A DNA stretch of 15,785 nt from Candidatus Sulfopaludibacter sp. SbA3. Its GTDB lineage: Bacteria > Acidobacteriota > Vicinamibacteria > Vicinamibacterales > UBA2999. The stretch covers positions 1-15,785 of the forward strand of contig CAMBHC010000019.1 of assembly GCA_945866285.1 (NCBI GenBank), given 5' to 3'. The notes below the pieces were generated by a model. That model did not search any database. It saw only the letters and a program-made list of their open reading frames with translations, and had not been told where the DNA came from. Both the position numbers and the translations under genes were made by a program. Positions 1 to 5,742 of the stretch are shown here, piece by piece. Each line of letters opens with the position of its first letter. Position 1 is the stretch's first letter.

Positions 1-125
1 ACCCTTGATGTTACTCCTCGGCGACACGGCGTACAGGAATACGGGCGGCGCGGAGGTGTGCTCCGGGCCGCCCGAGTTCGGTTGCCAGGCGGGTCTAAAG
101 ACCCGCCTCTACGACATGGTGTGAG
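1..125. other. Left-edge non-coding stretch carrying one REP-like palindrome
   Basis: No convincing gene is seen here. The only structure is the palindrome at 87-112, described separately, just downstream of the stop of the creatininase-like gene that reads in from the right. The palindrome could act as a transcript 3' end, but no T-tract follows it on the minus strand. Confidence 0.5.
87..112 (-). repeat. REP-like palindrome, family A, intergenic copy
   Basis: The arms AGGCGGGTCT and AGACCCGCCT are perfectly complementary around a two-base centre (87-108) and are followed by CTAC. The reverse complement of the whole unit matches 9301-9326 at 25 of 26 positions, so this is one copy of a dispersed repeat. 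The other copy lies inside a coding sequence. Confidence 0.8.
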
Positions 126-1076
126 CTACTTCGAGGTGGTCTTGCCGCCGGCCGCGATCGCCTTGTTGATCGCTTCGGTGGTCTTGGTGGCGCGGAACTC
201 GACGATTTGCTTGGCCTGGGTCGTGGCCTTGGCGCGGTCGGCAACGGAATGGCCGTTGATGGTCGCCTTGCCCGCCTTGACGCGCGCGTCGTACCGCACC
301 GAGTTCGGGTCGTCGATGAACATGTTCAACGTGATGATCGGATCGTCGTGCATGTTGTCCGACTTGCCCTCGGGAATGCCGTTGCCCTGCATGTACTTCG
401 ACACGCTGGCGTAGTCGTAGTACTCGGCGATGTGGAGCGCCAGCGCCTTGCCGGCCCACTTCGTGGTCAGGGCTTCGGCGACGGCCTTCTGGCCGGCCTG
501 GTTGCCGCCGCTGTCGCCGATGAAGATCACGTTCTTGAAGCCGTGCGCTTGCAGGCTTTCAGCTGCATCGGTGAGCACCGCGCGGAAGGTCTCTTCACGC
601 ATGGTCATGGTGCCGGGTGAGGTCATGTGGCCGGTCTTCGGCTCGATGCCGCCCTCGGGCACCAGCTTGATGATCGGCGCGCACAAGGCGTTACCCATCT
701 TGCGGGCGATCGCCTCGCAGTTGGTGTGCAGCACGTAGTTGTGCTTGCCGGTCACCAGCCACGGGCCGTTCGGCTCCATGCCGCCGGTGGCGATGATGAT
801 GTTGGTCTTGCCGGCCTTGAGGGCGTCGCGGACATCGATCCACGTCATCTCTTCGAGCCACACCGTGTTGGTGGCCGGCAGCGGGTTGACGACGTCGTTG
901 CAGTTGTAGGGATTCTCGCGGCAGTCGCCGCCGCCCATCGAGCGTGGATCCTGAGCGGGGCGCTGCCGCTGCTGGCCGGCGGGCGCACCGGCCGCGCCGG
1001 GCTGCTGCGCCGACACATACATGCCGCCAAGGGCGACCAGACTGACTGCGACGAGGACGTTTCTTTTCATGGTCAT
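126..1076 (-). CDS. Secreted creatininase-family protein with altered metal-site residues
   Basis: This 316-residue protein has an N-terminal signal peptide (about residues 1-23, cleavage near VSA-QQ) and a low-complexity Gln/Pro/Ala linker, so it probably acts in the periplasm. Residues 72-200 follow the creatininase-family plan. A segment with E101 and GPW at 104-106 matches the usual E-x-H-G-P-H motif. H150 followed by S-PGT matches the H-x-x-F-P-G-T motif. GDSGGN at 187-192 matches the usual GHGGN. By this comparison three expected ligand positions are changed: His to N103, Asp to H112 and His to S189. Creatininase enzymes are metal-dependent amidohydrolases; the substrate here cannot be predicted. 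The start ATG directly abuts the TAA stop of the cytochrome gene upstream (TAAATG), which indicates cotranscription. Family assignment is firm, activity uncertain. Confidence 0.85.
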   Translation of the reverse strand: MTMKRNVLVAVSLVALGGMYVSAQQPGAAGAPAGQQRQRPAQDPRSMGGGDCRENPYNCNDVVNPLPATNTVWLEEMTWIDVRDALKAGKTNIIIATGGMEPNGPWLVTGKHNYVLHTNCEAIARKMGNALCAPIIKLVPEGGIEPKTGHMTSPGTMTMREETFRAVLTDAAESLQAHGFKNVIFIGDSGGNQAGQKAVAEALTTKWAGKALALHIAEYYDYASVSKYMQGNGIPEGKSDNMHDDPIITLNMFIDDPNSVRYDARVKAGKATINGHSVADRAKATTQAKQIVEFRATKTTEAINKAIAAGGKTTSK

Positions 1077-1949
1077 TTAGCTCCCAGCCTTAATGCGGAA
1101 CGTGCCGTCTTCCATGCGCTCGCGGTACTTACCATGGCAGCTGGCGCAGGTCGCGCCGAGCGGTGTGACCGAGGTCTTGGCGGCGTCGAAGTTGGCGTTG
1201 GCCACGTTCATCAACACCGAATCCGCGTGACGCTTGCCGTCGGCGGCCCACTTGGTGGCTTCTTCGTTGGCCTTGGCCTTGAAAAAGGTTTCAATCTCGG
1301 TGAACGCGGTCTTCAGAATCGTCGCCTGTTCCTTGGTCAGGTCGGCGGACGAGCCATCGAGCGCCTTGCGCAGCGCGGCCTGGGCGGGCGGCAGCTTGGT
1401 CATGATCTTCTGCAGCGCCAGTTCGTCGGCTGACATCGCCGGAATCGGCTTCTTGGCAATGTCGACGCCCGCCGTGTTGATGACCGCGGTGGCGAGAATG
1501 ACCGGCTTGCCCTTGAACTTGGCCTGGTCTTCGGCGGACAGGTCGATGGTGTAGCCCTTCAGCTTGGTGGCCACGTCGGCCGCGTCGAACTTGATCATCT
1601 GGCCGATGATGGTGACGTAGCCGTTGGCGTCGGCCTGCTTTTGCAGCGTCGGCGCGAGCACCAGCACGTCCTTGCCGGTGGACTTGGTCTTGTCCTGATC
1701 GACCGAGAACGACGTCTTCGTCAAGAGGGCCTCGACCGCGCCGGTCATCGTCACAAATTCGCCGACGTATTGATCGGGGTTGGCGGCGACCGAGCTCGCG
1801 GCGACGGGCACCAGGGGCTTCGGTGGGGTGTTGGCCGCCGGCGGCGGTGCCTGGCCGCCACCCTGGGCGGTCAGCGCGGTATACGAGACAAGGAAAGAGG
1901 CGAGCGCGATGCCGGCCAAGGTAACAGTGGATTTGGTTGATCGCTTCAT
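1077..1949 (-). CDS. Exported c-type cytochrome with a C-terminal CxxCH heme site
   Basis: This 290-residue protein starts at ATG 1949, preceded by AGGAG 11 nt upstream. An in-frame start further up (2012) would put a poor leader before the signal peptide. The signal peptide begins MKRSTKS and ends near TALTAQ, followed by a Gly/Pro/Ala linker. Residues of about 50-145 (from NPDQYVGE onward) look like a small beta domain, possibly an OB fold; this is inferred. The C-terminal part is helical and ends with a single heme-binding motif, C268-A-S-C271-H272, about 20 residues before the end. That is the layout of class II (cytochrome c'-like) cytochromes. It probably carries electrons in the periplasm. 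It is the first gene of a two-gene unit with the creatininase-like gene, and the junction is zero-gap, suggesting a linked oxidative function. Confidence 0.8.
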   Translation of the reverse strand: MKRSTKSTVTLAGIALASFLVSYTALTAQGGGQAPPPAANTPPKPLVPVAASSVAANPDQYVGEFVTMTGAVEALLTKTSFSVDQDKTKSTGKDVLVLAPTLQKQADANGYVTIIGQMIKFDAADVATKLKGYTIDLSAEDQAKFKGKPVILATAVINTAGVDIAKKPIPAMSADELALQKIMTKLPPAQAALRKALDGSSADLTKEQATILKTAFTEIETFFKAKANEEATKWAADGKRHADSVLMNVANANFDAAKTSVTPLGATCASCHGKYRERMEDGTFRIKAGS

Positions 1950-2119
1950 TGGTCCTGAACTCCTAGCGGCACCCGGACGGATCGCTCTCGACCCGGTGCC
2001 GAACCGCCACATTGTAACGCACCGTGTGGGGCGGTGGCCGCGGGGACGTCTTTGTTTGTAACATCTGGCCCCGTCCGCGCGCCGTGGTGTAACCTCTCGA
2101 TCGGTTTGGAGGCCTCGTC
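1950..2119. promoter_or_regulatory. Divergent intergenic region between the cytochrome and mini-creatininase genes
   Basis: This 170-bp gap must hold the promoters of two divergent units. An imperfect inverted repeat, ACCGCCACA (2003-2011) against TGTGGGGCGGT (2025-2035), surrounds a minus-strand TACAAT (2016 to 2011) that could serve as a -10 element for the cytochrome gene. No good -35 match was found. On the plus side, GGAGG at 2108-2112 sits 7 nt before the GTG at 2120. The inverted repeat could be an operator; this is only a suggestion. Confidence 0.35.
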
Positions 2120-2464
2120 GTGATTAAAGCATCTGTGTGTCTCGCTCTCATCGCCCTGACCGCGCCATCGGCCTTTGCCCAGGCGCCGGCGCCCGCCGCG
2201 CCGCCGCAACCGCGGGTCGCCTCGGTCAACAGTCAGCCGCGTGTCGATGTCAGTAGCATGGCTCGCCCGATCGACATGCACGACAGCGTTTGGATTGAAG
2301 ACCTGACCATGCTGGAAGTGCGCGACCTCATCAAGGCCGGCAAGTTCGTGATCAACGGTGTGCCGCTGGCGCCGATTGAAAAGACGATCGAGAACGGCAA
2401 GAAGAGGATCGAGTTCCGCACCGACGCCACGGTCGCGGCGATCAAGAAAGCGATGGGTAAGTAG
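2120..2464 (+). CDS. Small secreted protein resembling a creatininase-family protein lacking its catalytic core
   Basis: This 114-residue protein starts at GTG, with GGAGG 7 nt upstream. It has a signal peptide (cleavage near AFA-QA) and a Pro/Ala linker. Residues from VWIEDLTMLEVRDLIKAGK onward align with residues 72-90 of the creatininase-like protein at 126-1076. The C-terminal part, from ING through IEFR to AIKKAM, aligns without gaps to residues 273-307 of the same protein. About 180 residues holding all expected catalytic positions are absent between the two matches. It looks like an in-frame core deletion of a paralogue that keeps its signal peptide, start and ribosome site. It could be a non-catalytic partner or a decaying gene. 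The next gene begins 5 bp after its stop. Confidence 0.75.
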   Translation: MIKASVCLALIALTAPSAFAQAPAPAAPPQPRVASVNSQPRVDVSSMARPIDMHDSVWIEDLTMLEVRDLIKAGKFVINGVPLAPIEKTIENGKKRIEFRTDATVAAIKKAMGK

Positions 2465-2469
2465 CCGTC

Positions 2470-3402
2470 ATGACGCGAGCAGGGGCGGCACTTGCGTGCT
2501 GGTTGCTGGCGGCGGGTGCGGTCTTTGCGCAGGCCTCGCTGCCCAAACCGGCCGGGCGGGTCAACGATTTCGCGGAGTTGCTCGGCGCGCCCGCGCGGGC
2601 CGCGCTCGAGCAGCGGCTGCAGGATGTCGAGACGAAGACCTCGTCCGAGATTGCCGTGGCGACCGTGAAATCGCTGGACGGGATGTCGGTCGAGGAGTAC
2701 GCCAATCGCCTGTTCAAGGAATGGGGCGTGGGCCAGGCGAAGACCGACAACGGCGTGCTGATTCTGGTGGCGCCAAACGAGCGCGAAATGCGCATCGAGG
2801 TCGGCTACGGTCTTGAAGGCATTCTCCCCGATGGCCTGGCGGGGGAAATTCGCGACGAGCAGTTCCTGCCGCGATTCCTCGATGATGACTATGCGGCGGG
2901 CATCACCGCCGGCGTCAACCGCATCGCCGACATCGTCGAGAAGAACCAGGTGCTGACGCCAGAGGAACTGGCGCGCTTCAACAGCGCGTCGTCGGACGAT
3001 GTCCCGGTGTTCATCCTGGTGCCGTTCCTGGGCATCTTCGTCGCGATCGGTTCCTTCATGGTCGGGATGGGCCTGCGCACCAAGACCGCATTCCCGATCC
3101 TCTTCGGCGGCTTCTTCTCGGGCCTGCCGATGCTCATGGCGCTGCTCGTGATGTTCACTGTCACGCTGTTCACGCTGGCACCGTTCTGGGTCGCGATGGC
3201 GGCGTGGGGCTATCGGTTGGGTGGCCGTGAGAAGTGGAAGGACACGTTCCGGCCCGGCAAGGGCGGCGGCACGAGCGGGGGCGGTGGCTGGGTCATGGGC
3301 GGTGGCGGCTTGGGGGGATCGAGCTCGGGCGGGTCGTCCAGCAGTGGCAGCAGCTTCGGCGGCGGGTCGTCCGGTGGCGGAGGTGCAAGCGGGCGATGGT
3401 AA
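2470..3402 (+). CDS. TPM-domain (YgcG-family) membrane protein with Gly/Ser-rich tail
   Basis: This 310-residue protein has a signal peptide (about 1-20, AVFA-Q) followed by a TPM domain (about 30-160). Typical features are VNDFAELL near the start, the SSEIAV strand at 58-63, NGVLILVA at 94-101 and RIEVGYGLEGILPD at 108-121. Hydrophobic stretches at about 179-200 and 206-247 are likely membrane segments. The tail from about residue 264 is almost entirely Gly and Ser, ending SGRW. The domain is known as a soluble phosphatase-like or chaperone-like fold, for example in plant photosystem II repair, and is exported in bacteria. The exact role here is unknown. The Gly/Ser tail after membrane segments is usual for this family. 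It is probably cotranscribed with the small gene 5 bp upstream. Confidence 0.85.
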   Translation: MTRAGAALACWLLAAGAVFAQASLPKPAGRVNDFAELLGAPARAALEQRLQDVETKTSSEIAVATVKSLDGMSVEEYANRLFKEWGVGQAKTDNGVLILVAPNEREMRIEVGYGLEGILPDGLAGEIRDEQFLPRFLDDDYAAGITAGVNRIADIVEKNQVLTPEELARFNSASSDDVPVFILVPFLGIFVAIGSFMVGMGLRTKTAFPILFGGFFSGLPMLMALLVMFTVTLFTLAPFWVAMAAWGYRLGGREKWKDTFRPGKGGGTSGGGGWVMGGGGLGGSSSGGSSSSGSSFGGGSSGGGGASGRW

Positions 3403-3980
3403 TCAGGTGGGGACAAACCTTTAGGTTTGTCCTTGGTCCGGGCATGAGCGTGGTCGGCGCCAGCCTGGCACTCGGCCTGGCCGCGGGTTGCACCACCGCC
3501 GGTGTGCGCGAGCGCGAGTTCGTGCGCCAGAACCTCGCCATCATCCCGTTGGTTGAAAGCGTGCGCGCAGCCTGCAGCACCGCTGTGCTGTTCGCTGGCG
3601 GCGACGTCTGCGCCACCGTGGCCATGGGCGAAGGCAGTGTGTTGCAGTTTGGCGCCCTCGGGTATCACTCGTTCGGCCCCGTGCCATCACGCGTTCGCCT
3701 CGAGACCGCGGGCGGGCGAACACCGCTGGTCGTCTCGTGTAACTCGCAATCACTATTTGCCGAGATCGGCCGCGACGGACTCTTCGGGCACCACTTCTCG
3801 CCGGGCTTGGACGATGTGGCGATGGCGATTCGGCGCCGCCGCGAAGTGATTGAGGAAATGGAGTTCTGGCCGCAGTGCCCGCAGTTCTGGGAGATGCAGC
3901 CGAAGGGCGGCCCGCGCTATCGCTACTGCGCGCAGGCCACCGGCGCGACGCCGGAGCCGCCGGCCCGGCCCTGCGACTAG
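3396..3980 (+). CDS. Predicted lipoprotein of unknown function
   Basis: I do not recognise this family. The chosen start, ATG 3396, overlaps the TAA of the preceding gene and has GGAGGT 11 nt upstream, giving 194 residues. It also gives a proper lipoprotein signal: a charged start (MVIRWGQTFR), a hydrophobic core and the lipobox LAAGC with C32 as the lipidated residue. A later ATG at 3444 is possible (178 residues) but would leave no positive N-region. The mature part has several cysteines (in AACST, DVCAT, VSCNS, PQCPQ, YRYCA and the terminal PCD), which suggests disulfides outside the cytoplasm. The REP-like palindrome at 3411-3432 falls inside the signal-peptide coding region if the early start is right. 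Confidence 0.6.
   Translation: MVIRWGQTFRFVLGPGMSVVGASLALGLAAGCTTAGVREREFVRQNLAIIPLVESVRAACSTAVLFAGGDVCATVAMGEGSVLQFGALGYHSFGPVPSRVRLETAGGRTPLVVSCNSQSLFAEIGRDGLFGHHFSPGLDDVAMAIRRRREVIEEMEFWPQCPQFWEMQPKGGPRYRYCAQATGATPEPPARPCD
3411..3432 (+). repeat. Perfect palindrome with a CTTTAG centre in the lipoprotein start region
   Basis: The arms GGACAAACCT and AGGTTTGTCC are perfectly complementary around TT. The centre CTTTAG is shared with the family A repeats at 87-112 and 9301-9326, although the arms differ. It sits just after the stop of the TPM gene and within the first codons of the lipoprotein gene, where an RNA hairpin could affect translation. Confidence 0.75.
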
Positions 3981-4006
3981 TCGTTGGAGAGCGCGAAGTA
4001 GAGCTG

Positions 4007-4120
4007 AGCTTGATCCGTTTTCGTGGACACCTTCTGAAAGGTGGATACGATGGCACGCATGGGATCAAGCAAGGGCAGCCGGCGGGTACGGCGACATTTC
4101 TGTACGGCGTTAAGATGAGT
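4007..4120 (+). mobile_element. Possible degraded left end of an IS3-like element
   Basis: The 142-bp gap between the lipoprotein and VOC genes contains TGATCC followed by GTTTTCGTGGACACC, which resembles the terminal repeat of IS3-type elements. After it, an ATG at 4050 opens a 22-codon frame beginning MARMGSSKGSRR and closing at 4118. A one-base shift after GSRR would read Tyr-Gly-Asp, as expected for the start of an IS3 OrfA. No transposase remains. The resemblance is from memory, so confidence is low. Confidence 0.3.
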
Positions 4121-4122
4121 TG

Positions 4123-4917
4123 ATGCCCCTGCCGGCGGATGCCCATATCGGTTCGGTCAGCCTGACCGTGACCGATCTCGATCGGTCGGTGTCCTTCTAC
4201 CGCGACGTCCTCGGCTTCACGGAACTCTCCCGGCAAGACTCGACCTCAGTCCTGTCGGCCGATGGCGCCGGCGCGCTGATTGAACTGCACGAACGCCGCG
4301 ACGCCATCCCCAAGCCTCGCCGCAGCACGGGTCTCTTTCACTTCGCCATTCTTGTTCCCTCGCGGGCTGCGCTGGGGCGATCGTTGCGAAGGCTGGCCGA
4401 CCGGCAGTGGCCGTTGTCGGGCGTCGCCGATCACCTGGTCAGCGAGGCGCTCTACCTGAACGACCCTGACGGCCTGGGCATTGAGATCTACCGCGATCGT
4501 CCGCGTGAGACGTGGCGGACAGCGCACGGCGAGCTCGCCATGGCCACCGACCCGCTCGACGTGCAGGGCGTGGCCGCTGAACCTGGCGCCGAACTGCCGT
4601 GGCAGGGGCTGGAGTCCGGCACGGTCATCGGCCACGTGCATTTGCACGTGCCTCGCATCGAAGCAGGCGAGGCGTTCTTCTGCGGCGAGATCGGCTTCGA
4701 GCCGATGGTTCGCGGGTACCCCGGGGCCTTGTTCGCCGCGGCAGGCGGTTACCATCACCACCTTGGCATGAACACGTGGGTTGGCGTTGACGCGCCGCCT
4801 CCCCCCGAGAACGCCGTCGGCCTGCGGTCGTTCACGATTGCCGCCGGCCATCTCGAGCGTCGCCGGGTCAGTGACGCCGGTACCGGCGTCGTCGTGGCCA
4901 TGGCCGGAGGGGCCTGA
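4123..4917 (+). CDS. Two-domain VOC-family protein, CatE-like extradiol dioxygenase or glyoxalase
   Basis: This 264-residue cytoplasmic protein starts at ATG 4123 (a TTG immediately before it is an unlikely start). It has two VOC modules. The first spans about 7-125, with HIGSVSLTV at 8-16, FYRDVLGF at 25-32 and the closing strand GIEIYRDRP with E121. The second spans about 168-245, with HVHLHV at 171-176 and the GGYHHHLGMNTW block at 208-219. These features match the bacterial catechol-2,3-dioxygenase CatE group (COG2514 type), where His and Glu residues bind Fe or Mn. The substrate is not predictable. It is the first gene of a run leading into the formate dehydrogenase, and the next gene starts 2 bp after its stop. 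Confidence 0.8.
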   Translation: MPLPADAHIGSVSLTVTDLDRSVSFYRDVLGFTELSRQDSTSVLSADGAGALIELHERRDAIPKPRRSTGLFHFAILVPSRAALGRSLRRLADRQWPLSGVADHLVSEALYLNDPDGLGIEIYRDRPRETWRTAHGELAMATDPLDVQGVAAEPGAELPWQGLESGTVIGHVHLHVPRIEAGEAFFCGEIGFEPMVRGYPGALFAAAGGYHHHLGMNTWVGVDAPPPPENAVGLRSFTIAAGHLERRRVSDAGTGVVVAMAGGA

Positions 4918-4919
4918 CC

Positions 4920-5498
4920 ATGAGCATCCTCTTGATTGTCGCACTCGTCGCCACACTGGGGCAGGATGCCGTCGACCGCGAAGTCCAGCGCGTGGCCACG
5001 GAAGGCTGGGCTGCCGCGCGGGCGATTGCGCCCAAGGGCGGCGCCCTTGATCTGCTGGGTCCGGTGAACCTGCGGTTGCGGGCGCTGGACGGCTTGCCGG
5101 GGCCCGCGGCCCGCTATGCCGACGTCGCGATCCGCGCGGCGATTAGCGCCGCACAAGAAGAGCGCGACGAGGTGTCGGTGTTCTTGGCCCACGCGCGCGA
5201 CCTGTCGGCGACCATGGCGCTGGTGGGCGGGCCGGCGCAGTGGCCGCTGCCGATCGACGAACTGGAAGGGGAACTTCGGCTCGAGGTGGATCAATACGCC
5301 GAGGCTCGCGACGCCTACCTGCGTGCGACCAGGCTCAAGCCGACCGCCAATGCGTGGATTGGCCTGGCCCGCGCCAGCGACCGCCTCGGCGACGTCGTCG
5401 GCGCCTGCGCGGCGTATTCACAGGTCACATCCACACCCGGCCTGCCCGCCGAGGTGGGAATTGAGACCTCGGTCTACATCCTGAAATGCCGCGTCTGA
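4920..5498 (+). CDS. Exported TPR-like protein of unknown function
   Basis: This 192-residue protein starts at ATG 4920, 2 bp after the VOC gene. The hydrophobic start (MSILLIVALVATLG) is a probable signal peptide. The second half has a TPR-like pattern: E-L-x-L-x-x-x-x-Y-A-E-A-R-D-A-Y-L-R-A around residues 118-137, then ANAWIGLARASDRLGDVVGA at about 143-162. The family is not recognised. TPR helices usually mediate protein contacts. Its 3' end overlaps the start of the next gene by 13 bp, so translation of the two is probably coupled. Confidence 0.6.
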   Translation: MSILLIVALVATLGQDAVDREVQRVATEGWAAARAIAPKGGALDLLGPVNLRLRALDGLPGPAARYADVAIRAAISAAQEERDEVSVFLAHARDLSATMALVGGPAQWPLPIDELEGELRLEVDQYAEARDAYLRATRLKPTANAWIGLARASDRLGDVVGACAAYSQVTSTPGLPAEVGIETSVYILKCRV

Positions 5499-5734
5499 AT
5501 TCCGACGTCCTGGACGAACTGGCGCGGCATGGACTGGCGCCCACGCCGGACACGCGGCCGGAACTGCTGCGCGAGCAGATCAACGACCTGTACCGGATCG
5601 AGATCCGCAAGTTGCGAGACCGCTGCCGCGCTGGTGAGTTCAGCGTCCGCGAGCTGCCCGGCCACGTGGTTGAACTGCGCAAGCGTTACCTGCTGCTGTC
5701 GATCCCTACCGCTCAGTGGGTCGTGCTACCGTAG
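5486..5734 (+). CDS. Small conserved-looking protein of unknown function preceding formate dehydrogenase
   Basis: This 82-residue soluble protein is not recognised. It starts at ATG 5486 inside the end of the TPR-like gene and ends 8 bp before the formate dehydrogenase start. The sequence is predominantly helical and charged, with LLREQINDLYRIEIRKLRDR in the middle and a hydrophobic C terminus (YLLLSIPTAQWVVLP). It contains no cysteine except the one in DRCRAG. The tight position directly ahead of a selenoprotein formate dehydrogenase suggests a linked role such as assembly or regulation, but this is inferred from position alone. Confidence 0.6.
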   Translation: MPRLNSDVLDELARHGLAPTPDTRPELLREQINDLYRIEIRKLRDRCRAGEFSVRELPGHVVELRKRYLLLSIPTAQWVVLP

Positions 5735-5742
5735 GCCTTACG

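Noticed and set aside
627..1433. Long plus-strand frame of 268 codons
   Set aside because: It lies antisense to the creatininase-like and cytochrome genes, has no recognisable domain and has the Arg/Gly/His-rich composition of a GC-rich shadow frame.
3264..3402. Gly/Ser-rich end of the TPM gene as a frameshift artefact or a separate repeat element
   Set aside because: Gly/Ser-rich tails after the membrane segments are normal in this family, and the frame is open to the stop.
4246..4956. Minus-strand frame of 236 codons
   Set aside because: It is antisense to the VOC gene, whose motifs are clear, and has no recognisable protein features.
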